Assembly: GCA_005223375.1 (NCBI GenBank)
Contig: RXOD01004246.1
Span: 1-25,355 of the forward strand
Source of the DNA: Amoebophrya sp. AT5.2
Taxonomy: Eukaryota; Sar; Dinophyceae; Syndiniales; Amoebophryaceae
DNA length: 25,355 bases
Direction of reading: 5' to 3'
Part shown: one piece after another, positions 1 through 8,139 of the stretch
Numbering within the stretch: position 1 is the stretch's first letter
Layout: each line of letters opens with the position of its first letter
Program-made: the position numbers and the translations under genes
Notes under the pieces: generated by a model
The model's database searches: none
The model's input: only the letters and a program-made list of their open reading frames with translations
Told to the model about the DNA's origin: nothing

Positions 1-369
1 GCGGGCGGAGGGGGGTCGGGAGGCGGAGCGGCAGTTTTGCCGCAGCGAAGCGCGGGCGGCGGGCAGGGGGGGCAGCAGGAGCTAAACCCACCGGGAGGGA
101 TTCCGACCGACGTCCCAACGGAGAACTACTTCCCGGACCAGATCGTGCGATGCATCGTGAACTGCGGGGCGATAAAAGTTCTGGCGAGCAGACTAGACAT
201 CGCGGACACGGCCTGCGAGTGTCTCCGGCTCCTCGGGACACTTGCAACGCTGCAGGAGGTGCGAACGGAGATCTTTGGACACTGCGGCCCGAAAATACTG
301 GCGCTCAGCGAGTCCCCACTCCCGATGATACGCCGGCAGGCGCAAAGACTGCTGAACAACTTGAAGTGA
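1..369 (+). CDS. Armadillo-repeat-like protein, C-terminal fragment (5' end outside window)
   Basis: Frame 1 is open from the first base to a TGA at 367-369, giving about 122 codons of the C-terminus. It begins with a Gly/Gln-rich linker. Then comes a helical stretch with the ARM/HEAT rhythm: an 'IVNCGAIKVLASRL' helix pair, 'ACECLRLLGTLA', 'VRTEIFGHCGPKILAL' and a closing 'IRRQAQRLLNNLK'. Such repeats are protein-protein interaction surfaces. The fragment is too short to tell importin-alpha, beta-catenin-like or other ARM families apart. The TTG at 37 is not a start; the frame simply enters the window open. The partner and function are unknown. Confidence 0.6.
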   Translation, partial: AGGGGSGGGAAVLPQRSAGGGQGGQQELNPPGGIPTDVPTENYFPDQIVRCIVNCGAIKVLASRLDIADTACECLRLLGTLATLQEVRTEIFGHCGPKILALSESPLPMIRRQAQRLLNNLK

Positions 370-1530
370 ATCCGAGATGACCGATTGAGGAGGAGATGAC
401 GGACGGAGGCCTACTTTTCTTTTGCACAGGTTTGAAAATTTTCGAATAGATGGATGTACAATGCTAGTTTCTGATAGAGCAGATTAATCGACGTAGACGA
501 AAGCGAAACAAAGCACAGAGCCAGCCCATTACTGATTAACTTTCAAATAGCAAGATTATGACTCAGACAGCTTGCACGAAAACGACGTGGCAGGAGACGA
601 AAAAAAGTAGCCTCACAGCTTTAGAGTTGTTTTGGCGGCCGAGAATTTTTTGCCTTGTTCCAACCGGTCAGCAAGTTCTTGTAAGACCTGAATCAATGTG
701 GCGCAACACGTTCCTTGAAGTCGCGCAAAAATACTGCGTTTACGTTCTCCAACGAAGCAAATGCATGCGACGTTCAGGTTCTCCGTTGTATGCATGTGCG
801 CTCATGTTTCTTGGTTCACTAAAATCAAAAATCTTTGAGTTCTTCAAGGCGCCCGTTCAGTTTTCTGCAAGATCACCTCTGGTATGATTGGACGTAGAAT
901 TAGCGCATTGCTAGGCGAGTATCGCGATCAGTCTAAAAAATGATCTTGTTGCGCACATCAGCGCACACCTTGAAACGCGAACATTTTGAATTGAAAATTG
1001 AATAGCGCTTTCGCTTTGTGATAGTCCGCATAAGGTACTTAGCTTCAGATACTAGAGTGTCTATTTTTACTACATGCAGACGACATACGAGCCGGAATCA
1101 TGATGGCCAGCGGGTGCCAGCGCCGTATTCTTTTCCCACGTCATCCGGCGTGCTTCGGAAGAACAAGCGATAATTAATTATCCGTGGTGTCTCTTCTACT
1201 TGACGGCGAGGGGCGCCGCGTTGCCGCGCCTTCACGCACTGGGACTGGCGCGAGGTGTGACCATCGTGAACAAAGCGAGGCTCGATCTGCGCAGCCAAGC
1301 ATCTTTGTCACGGGTTCTGCCGCGCAACAGAAAACTGCAAAACCGGGCTGCAAGTAGAAACACAAGTAAGTAGAGCAAGCAGCCTGCGGTCGGCCCCAGT
1401 TGAACAGTGTTCCAGTTGGACGACTGCGAGCCACGCGCGACTTCTTCTCCTTCATAGGAAACAACCCGCTCTGCTTCCTCTTCACCCGGCGATTGCTCAT
1501 CCTGGTCATAGACGCTGTTTGATAGCGGAT
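370..1530. other. Intergenic spacer, no supported gene
   Basis: This stretch separates the armadillo-like gene from RPB3. It is richer in A+T than the flanking exons. Its open frames, such as 558-887 on the + strand and several short ones on the - strand, show no recognisable domain and have irregular composition. I see no tRNA or rRNA gene. The right end must hold the RPB3 promoter and 5' untranslated region. Confidence 0.5.
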
Positions 1531-1603
1531 AGCTGTAGAGGACCCAAACGCAGCCACAGGAGCAGGAAGCTGTAGAGGACCCAAACGCAGCCATCGAGCA
1601 GGA
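1531..1603 (+). repeat. 37-nt tandem duplication next to the RPB3 start codon
   Basis: A 26-base block starting AGCTGTAGAGGACCC occurs at 1531-1556 and again, identical, at 1568-1593. The following bases (CA/TC, then GAGCAGGA) are also nearly repeated, so the whole is two copies of a unit of about 37 nt. The second copy runs into the ATG at 1603. It lies in the presumed 5' untranslated region of RPB3, and only the second copy is followed by ATG. Confidence 0.9.
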
Positions 1604-4061
1604 TGGCGCACCATGCTTATTTCCAGGAGTCGTACTCGGACCAGGCGGACCGACCGTCGGTGACCGTGACCGAGTCGACGGACAAGTACATAAGTTTCAC
1701 AGTGGAGGATTGTGACACCAGCGTGGCGAACGCGCTTCGGCGGATACTGATCGCCGAGGTGTACACCATGGCGATCGATTTGGTGACCATCTACGACAAT
1801 GACAGCGTGCTGTTCGACGAATTCATCGCGCACCGGCTGGGCCTCATACCACTCGAGAGCAACGGGATCGGCGACATAAAACAGGAGCACATAAACACAA
1901 AGGAAATGCTCCGGAGCGAATTCCCCTTTGCGGAAAGTACCAGACTCATAATAAATTCTGTTCTAGAAGATCTAGATAGAGACACTGCCGCAAGATTATA
2001 CATCATCAGATAGAGGCCAGTGATGCTTTCGTTTTTATCTAAGATCAAACTAAGAGCATTTAAGACCGACTTCGATGGATGCTGCCACAATTAAATTTAT
2101 CTTGCTTTTGGTTTCGGTTCGCCTTCGCTATCCTTTCGCTTCTCGTGAAGGTTCGGAAAGCAATGATTCGATAGATCGACGGATATCCGGAATCGTTTTC
2201 CTTTCACAGACGAAGAGAAGGACCTGATGGTGAGGAAGCTGGGGTTGACCTATGCGATGTCGGCAATGGGGGATCCTGCGCTTGGCGGCTGCGACTGCAC
2301 GGGCGGGTGCGCGCTGTGCGAGGTGAAATTCACCCTCGACGTGAAGAACACCACCGGACAGCCGCTCGACGTCACGCACTTCGACCTGCAGCTGGACAGA
2401 GAATCATCCTATAGAGTGTACTTGTTTTTACGATTCGATATACTTTGCTTCTTTGCAACATCAAAGAAACAAACGGACAACACAACCAAATCACTACAGA
2501 GAGCGCGGCGAGAATAACCAGTGCGTGCCAATGCCGCGCCGGGATGAATCGCTCACCAAGGAACAAGACTCGAAAATGAACGGTACTACATCACTCACTA
2601 CTATTCCTTCTCGTTTTCGCTGCAGCATCCTGCCTAAAATACTTTTATTTCACCGACGACCCGAGGGAGCAGCGGCCCCTCTATTATATTCATTACGAAC
2701 TCGTCGAACGTACCATGAGATGACTTACAACAGGCATCAAGATCGTGCGCCTCCAGCATGGGCAGCGGTTGCGACTAGACGCGATCGCGATCAAAAACAA
2801 CGGCAAGCTCCACGCGAAATACAACGCAACTGGAACTGTCAGCATGAAGCAAGATGCTGACATCGTCATTAACAACGACAAGGTACAGCGCCGCTTGTGA
2901 CTATACATAGGCTATAATTTGCGACCTTTTATATTTATTTCAAGCTTTGCCTTTGTACTAGAACAACGGCGCCCGGAAGATACAAGGAAGTCTAATTGAC
3001 GAGTACCTTTAAGCGAGGAACCAGCCTGAAGGCGAAGCTCACGACTCTCACCACAGTTTCATCCTTCGATGGCGCAGAAGCGGGATATCGTGAAGAGCTG
3101 TCCTTCGGGGGTATTTGATCTGGAAGACGCCGGAATGTTGAAGGCCACTGAGGCGGGCAAGTGCATACACTGCGACTCTTGCACCGATTACTGCATAGAG
3201 AACGGTATAAAGGGCTTCCTCAACATCACCCATCACCCGAGGCGGTTTCACTTCACGGTGGAGGGCACAGGCGCGAGGAAACCGGCCGGAATCGTGCGAT
3301 CAGGTATTACAAGGTTTTCGTCCTTGCGAAAATTCCGTCGTATCATCGGTCGTCCGTTCTTCTTGTCTTGCGTCATCGATCGCAAAACTTAGGACTGGAA
3401 CTCAATATCATGGATGGTGTAAGAGCACAGAATTTCTATTGATGCGCCTCCGATCATGATGTTATTCTCGCATCGGTCACCAGGTCTCGCTGTCTGGTTC
3501 GACAAGCTGGCGTCTTTCCGGCACGACATCTTCGAGCTTCACAAAGCACTGAATGCGGAGCGGCGAGAGCAGATACCGGGCATCGCCCTAGAGCTCGAGG
3601 ACGGTCATATGGACGACGACGACGAGGACGGCGGCGGCTTCTCGAGCTTGTTCGGCCCGAACCGTGGTGGTCGAATGGCGCCGTCCACGCGCGGAAGAGG
3701 AGCGGGAAGCGACGCCGGCAGCCATCTGGATGAGGTGCACTTCAGCCACGGGACGGGCATGCAGCGAAGCGCCATCCCGGGGATGCAGTCGAGCGGAATC
3801 CCGGGAGTCGGACAGAGCAGGTACTCTCATTTTACTATACTGCAGAGAAAGAGATGCAAAGAAAGATGCGGGATGCGCACACTCATTGTAGCTTCTTGCT
3901 GAGGTTGTAGTTTGCTTTTGCACGACCAGAGCGCCACATTGTCAACATAGAAGCATGCATCTGCTGAAAATGAATAAAAGCGCGCGGCTTGTTCATTCTT
4001 CGATTCAAACCACAATGCATTTGTACCCAGTGGCGCCGCGGACATGGAGATCGACGACTAG
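1603..4061 (+). CDS. RPB3: DNA-directed RNA polymerase II subunit RPB3 (seven exons)
   Basis: RPB3 pairs with RPB11 to form the alpha-like dimer on which RNA polymerase II assembles in the nucleus. Deduced exons are 1603-1936, 2210-2404, 2626-2709, 2734-2882, 3057-3303, 3484-3820 and 4031-4061. They total 1377 nt, keep one frame and encode about 458 residues, more than the roughly 275-320 usual for the family. Exon 1 has the alpha motif 'VANALRRILIAEV' and 'DEFIAHRLGLIPL', an RPB3 rather than RPAC40 signature. Exon 2 has the zinc site CxCx3CxxC ('CDCTGGCALC'). Exon 4 has 'IKIVRLQHGQRL', the family's KLRKGQ region. Exon 5 has 'SCPSGVFDLED', a Cx2Cx2Cx3C cluster and 'FTVEGTGA'. Exon 6 adds a low-complexity Gly/Met-rich tail and exon 7 ends ADMEIDD. 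Oddities: EVYT replaces the usual EVPT; the second intron is not GT-AG; the third is only 24 nt. Identity is firm; junctions 2 and 3 are less so. Confidence 0.9.
2405..2625 (+). other. RPB3 intron 2, non-canonical, bounded by CATCCT direct repeats
   Basis: Exon 2 and exon 3 are in frame only if the intron is cut at equivalent points inside a six-base direct repeat: CATCCT at 2405-2410 and CATCCT at 2626-2631. Cutting after 2404 and after the CAG at 2623-2625 gives a seamless 'RESSCLKYFYFTDD'. A canonical donor is present inside (GTAC at 2418), but using it with the same acceptor shifts the frame by one. The 3' end looks normal, with a pyrimidine-rich run and then CAG. Direct-repeat-flanked non-canonical introns are known from Amoebophrya introner elements; that parallel is inference. 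Confidence 0.55.
2710..2733 (+). other. RPB3 intron 3, apparent 24-nt micro-intron
   Basis: Exon 3 (ending 'HYELVE') and exon 4 (starting 'IKIVRL') are in the same frame, with 24 nt between them that begin GTACCA, end ACAACAG and contain an in-frame TGA at 2720-2722. Removal leaves an intact frame with Arg at the joint. The other introns deduced here are 120 nt or longer, so this one is far outside the local range. Alternatives are read-through of TGA or a base-level sequence error. Unspliced text would also supply the Gly before 'IKIVRL' seen in yeast RPB3. Confidence 0.45.
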
Positions 4062-5177
4062 AGAACGCGGCGAACGAGGAACATGCTGCGAAATCGGACG
4101 GCGCCGCCCGAGGTGTGGACGTGCCGTGTGAGATCTTCGTGTCGGCCGTGTGAGCCATGGGCAAATCCGCAACCCAACGATCTATTTGTTCTTGTAGCCG
4201 AAACGCAATCGCAAATGCCGGCATTCCCATTCGGAAGTGTTCCAATTTTATGCAGCTTCGACCACATGATATTAGATGTAGAGACGCTTGGTCCTACTGC
4301 GCATCATTTTTTTCGCAAAGCACGACAACCTAGCAGTTCCTGGGGGTTCGTTTTTTTCCTTTGACACTTCTGTAGAGCAGCTCATCGAGTTGCCTCTGCC
4401 TGTATTTTCTTTTCGGACGTGAGGGGCGACACGGGTATAAAACTACCCGGCACGGCCTCGCAGCGCGAATGATGTTTTCCGGGGGCGAAAGTGCCCGATC
4501 GATGGATTGAGCCAGAAGAAGGAAGGTCCACGATGGAAAATGAGCAAACACAAAAACTAAGGGATGCGCTGTGATGCATTGCAGTCGGAATCGATTGAAT
4601 GTTGGCGCAGTGCGGTTTTACTTTTGTTGCTCATCGGAGGTTTTCTACCATGGATGGGGAGTACGATCAGGATGGGGGAGGACGGGCACAAGAATCCAGG
4701 ATCGATATGGGAATCGGTCGGATGGATTTTGTTTGTCGTGGTCAGGGACCCCACCATGCATGGAGAAGAGACAGAGAAAGTCGTGCATGAGAAGGGGCAG
4801 ATATCACCGAGCGAGAGCGTTTCATTTTTGCAGTGATTCAGTTGTAGCATCTTCCCCCCATCCCAGCTTGTTTCAGGTAAGTTTGGCAGCATTTATTGAG
4901 GCTGATTGGTGACAGCAAAAGGGGGTTGCACTTTATTTACCCGTAGTACATCCTAAGCGCATGGCATACGCGTAACCACGACAACAGCACCGATTCCAAA
5001 ATCCTGGTTATATTATTTATGCTCCGCGTGGTCACGACCCATTGATTTGATTATTATGCCCGCTTGCAGAGTTTCTTGCAGTGATACTTTTTTCTCTCCA
5101 TGGTGCAGAACCAGATCTACTCGATGCGCCTTTAAGTAATACGCCTACCCAGTACCTCTATCTTGCCTCGCTTTCAG
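4062..5177. other. Spacer, including the probable 5' untranslated intron of the next gene
   Basis: No gene is supported. Small open frames (4564-4836, 4571-4912) show no domain. A textbook donor (CAG then GTAAGT) is at 4873-4881, and acceptor-like pyrimidine-CAG sites lie near 5070 and at 5175-5177. The last directly precedes the start region of the sterol desaturase-like gene, so part of this stretch may be spliced leader sequence. A short upstream frame of 11 codons starts at ATG 5100 and stops at 5133-5135. Confidence 0.4.
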
Positions 5178-5186
5178 GACAGGAAG

Positions 5187-6353
5187 ATGTTTTGTCAGTA
5201 CGTTCTGACGCAGATGCCGTCGAGTTTCTTCGGCATCTGGCTCGGGCTCTTCATGGCCGGCTTGTTCTCCATTTTCACACTCTCCACGCTGGCGTTTCGT
5301 AAACTGTACTCGCAGCCAACGTTCGCGTCTTGGCAGTACAAGTCCAGCGGGAAGTACCCCTCCGTCGGCTACGTCCGCAAGGAGATGTACCAAACGTTGA
5401 AGGGCGTGATCTTCGCGACCATCCTCCCCGCCCTCTCCATCTACCTGCGCAACGAGCCGTACATGCAGGGGTACTGTCCCGCGGACATCGCCGACAAGCC
5501 CGAGGAGGAGCAGTACTTCCTCTCTTACTCCCGCCTGCTGTTCGAGTTCTGCGTGGTGGTGCTGGCCACTGATTTTTTTGAGTTTGTGTACCACTGGAGC
5601 GGGCACTACTTCGACCACGGGTGGGACGTGCACCGGCACCACCACGTGTACAGCAACCCCACGCCGTGGGCCGTGATCGCGGACGAGCCCTGGGACAACA
5701 TGATGCGCGCAAGCCCGATGCTTGTGCTGCCCTTTTTTCTGAAGCTGAACATCGACACCATCTTCCTTACCTTCGCGGGCTTCTTCTACCTGTACGGCAC
5801 CTACCTGCACTGCGGGTTCGAGGCGGACTGGATCGTGCCGTCCGACCACTGGCTCGTGAACACGTCCTTCCAGCACTACGTGCACCACGCGAAGGGCACG
5901 CGGTCGAAGCCCTGCCACTGCGGCTTCTTCATCCGGACCTGGGACCAGCTGTGGACCCGGGCGGGCTACCCCTGCGAGTACGACGGCGCCGAGTGCTTCG
6001 CGCGCACGCAGCGGGCGGCGGGCAAGCGGAGCTGGAAAATATGGGAAGAAGAAATCCTGCCGCACTACCCGAACTACGCGTTGCTGATGAACCCGCGGTT
6101 CATGTGGCACGGGGAGAAACACGCGGATTTCGCGGGGAGGCTCACCGTGGACCTGCGAGACAGCGTCTCGACAGCGGCCAGCGAAGACTCCCCGAAAAAC
6201 GAGGGAGAACAGGGATCGATGTCGAAGGCCACGTCGGCCGCGTCGCTGTCGAAGTCACAGAGCGTGGGCTCGGAGATGAGCGCATCGGAGGTGGGAGATC
6301 GTGGGAGCGCAGTCGTCAGCGAAGAAGTGGCGGCGGGGAAGAAGGTCACGTAG
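5187..6353 (+). CDS. Fatty acid hydroxylase / sterol desaturase superfamily membrane protein
   Basis: The product of 388 residues is a membrane di-iron oxygenase, probably of the endoplasmic reticulum. This family introduces double bonds or hydroxyls into sterols, sphingoid bases or waxes using O2 and cytochrome b5. The three histidine boxes are present: HX3H (H136-H140, 'HWSGH'), HX2HH (H149, H152, H153 in 'HRHHH') and HX2HH (H230, H233, H234 in 'HYVHH'). Hydrophobic segments lie near residues 12-36, 72-92, 112-135 and 175-210. 'NPTPWAVIADEPWDN' resembles the region after box 2 in C-5 sterol desaturases (ERG3), but the substrate cannot be assigned. The C-terminal 60 or so residues are Ser-rich and look disordered. 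ATG 5187 is chosen because an in-frame stop lies at 5133-5135 and a good splice acceptor ends at 5177. Single coding exon; a coding exon farther upstream is not excluded. Confidence 0.85.
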   Translation: MFCQYVLTQMPSSFFGIWLGLFMAGLFSIFTLSTLAFRKLYSQPTFASWQYKSSGKYPSVGYVRKEMYQTLKGVIFATILPALSIYLRNEPYMQGYCPADIADKPEEEQYFLSYSRLLFEFCVVVLATDFFEFVYHWSGHYFDHGWDVHRHHHVYSNPTPWAVIADEPWDNMMRASPMLVLPFFLKLNIDTIFLTFAGFFYLYGTYLHCGFEADWIVPSDHWLVNTSFQHYVHHAKGTRSKPCHCGFFIRTWDQLWTRAGYPCEYDGAECFARTQRAAGKRSWKIWEEEILPHYPNYALLMNPRFMWHGEKHADFAGRLTVDLRDSVSTAASEDSPKNEGEQGSMSKATSAASLSKSQSVGSEMSASEVGDRGSAVVSEEVAAGKKVT

Positions 6354-7694
6354 CTGGGAGCTCGAATGTTAACACGAGTTGCGCTGGTGCGGGGAACGCT
6401 TAAACGACCACCGGTGCCTGTCCGGGTGTAGTTTCGGTTCCGCGTCGACGAGTATGATTTTTTCGCGCGAACGTGCGTTGGTATAGGTTCAGCAAAGAGA
6501 ACGAAGCTAGTTTTGACCTCTCCCCGCCTCCAACAAATCAACCAATGCATGGGCTAGAAGTAAGTGAGAACGATCCCTGTCCAGAAGATACGAGCAAATG
6601 GTGACACCTCTGCGCCGAGAGGCATGGCAAGACGAAAATGTCAACGCAGCACAACGCAAGCAGTATCTTAGGCTGAACATGCGTCGCCCAAAATTGTGAA
6701 TGCAAAAACACCTGATACTTAGTGTGAGAAAAGTGTCGTCTCCTTCGCGATACTTGTGATGAATATATTTAACCCATCTTCCGTCTTTTTCCCGCTGCGC
6801 GCTACCAGTACCAATATCGATGCATCGTTGATCACCGCAGTATGGACAAACAGAAGAGGATACGCGGTGGACGGGGAGAAGCAGCAGCTGCACAGTAACA
6901 ACTACCGGTAGCTTCTTCAGGGATTGATGAGAGTACTGCTACTGATAACGGAAGCGGGAGTTCTTGTGTGCAGTGATTTGGTGTTGATTATTTGCGCGTG
7001 CCTTGCGGACGAGAAATAGAAGAATCGAGTTTTTGCCTCAGAAACTCCATGCGCTGGGTGATCGACGTACTTACCCGTATTTTTGGCGATGCCGCTAATC
7101 ACAAGAAAGTCGTACCCTTGATACACCTCATCCGGTTCAGATTCCAGCTTACTTCGCCTTTTTGTCGTGTATGGACGCTCGTTGTGCAAGGATGCAACGT
7201 ATCTTCATCTCGAAAACGATATTATCTTGCTTGAATTCGCATTCGCTGCAATTGTTTGATCGCGCGCGCGCAGTGCCAACCGCAATCTTAAAAACGACGC
7301 TTACGCCACCAGCACCAACCCGCATCAACGTCCACCGCTCTCGCTCATGATGAAAAAATATTTTAATTTTCTGCTGTGCAGCGGTAATATTAACAAAGAT
7401 CGAAGTGTCGCTGTTACGGCTGGTCCTATTTGCAAGGGGATCTGTCGGCGTGCAACATCACGGGTAATCTTTGATCGGTACATCAAGTTGCATGGTAGAT
7501 TGTGAGTGTGTGCCGGGCAGAGAGCGTGGCCCTCCGTGAACGCCGGATTGTACTTCGTCTTTTCGTTCGCATTCTCTTATGCCTGCGTGCTTCCTTGAAC
7601 GCGTCGAGGCTCCCCTCTTTCCCATTCGTTCGGCGCCCGGGAGCTGATGAGAAATATTTTGGTTTCCTTCGTTGAGTGGTCATTTATTGATTCG
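6354..7694. other. Intergenic spacer, no supported gene
   Basis: No conserved domain is visible on either strand. A - strand fragment around 7080-7180 (reading 'SEPDEVYQGYDFLVISGIAKNTG' and then a GGTAAGT donor-like site) has a protein-like look, but I cannot connect it to any other exon. A short alternating GC run lies at about 7261-7271. The rest looks like ordinary non-coding sequence. Confidence 0.4.
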
Positions 7695-8111
7695 ATGCCT
7701 CAACTACTTCGTGAATACTCAGGACAGGAGTGCATGGTCGTCGAAGGCGAGACGTTCTACATGGCGAGGGAGGGTCGCTACAAAAGTGACACCCTGTTCG
7801 ATGACGTAGTGCGTTAAAAGGCTCTGCGCGCACGTCTGGGACAATGAATGATTAGACTGAAGAAGAGGCGACAGACGCTTGAAATGAATGAAATGACGCC
7901 TTCTTTTCGCGATCGCGCACAATCAATCTGCGGAAGACTCAAAAGAAAACTACTCCAAATGGCCCCGTGCGAAAGTAAGCGCACGGAAAAAAAGGAGGGG
8001 GAGGCCGTCTATCATAGTATAATAGACTTCGCGCAAATAGTAAATGCTGCCGCAGCATTGGAAGAGACTTGTTTCAAATTTCACGACAGTTGTGCTATCT
8101 TTTTCTTTTGA
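7695..8111 (+). CDS. Possible small two-exon gene of unknown function (doubtful)
   Basis: An ATG at 7695 opens a 40-codon frame of protein-like composition ('ECMVVEGETFYMAREGRY', then 'DTLFDDV') that stops soon after a possible donor GTGCGT at about 7809. Splicing to the acceptor GCGACAG at 7868-7874 would join, in frame, the open frame ending at 8111 ('AVYHSIIDFAQIVNAAAALEE'), giving a product of roughly 115 residues. No family is recognised. The frames are short and the phase match could be chance. It could also be a 5' untranslated part of the next gene, whose ATG is only 28 nt beyond. Confidence 0.18.
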
Positions 8112-8139
8112 GTATTGGTGAGCGTCGACAGCACCTACA

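Noticed and set aside
558..887. + strand open frame of 109 codons
   Set aside because: It has no recognisable domain, no supporting splice or neighbour context, and composition like the non-coding sequence around it.
1174..1890. - strand open frame of 238 codons across the RPB3 start
   Set aside because: It overlaps the conserved RPB3 exon 1 in antisense, and its product has no domain.
2418..2625. Canonical GT-AG version of RPB3 intron 2 (GTACTT donor)
   Set aside because: It fits the local donor pattern but shifts the frame by one, and then neither exon 3 nor the joint to exon 4 works.
4873..4881. Textbook CAG/GTAAGT splice donor
   Set aside because: No coding exon ends there that continues in frame to the next gene, and the proven donors of this window are of another type.
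5145..6122. Long - strand open frame of 325 codons
   Set aside because: It is the antisense shadow of the sterol desaturase-like gene. The product is Val/Arg/His-rich with no domain, while the + strand frame has all three histidine boxes.
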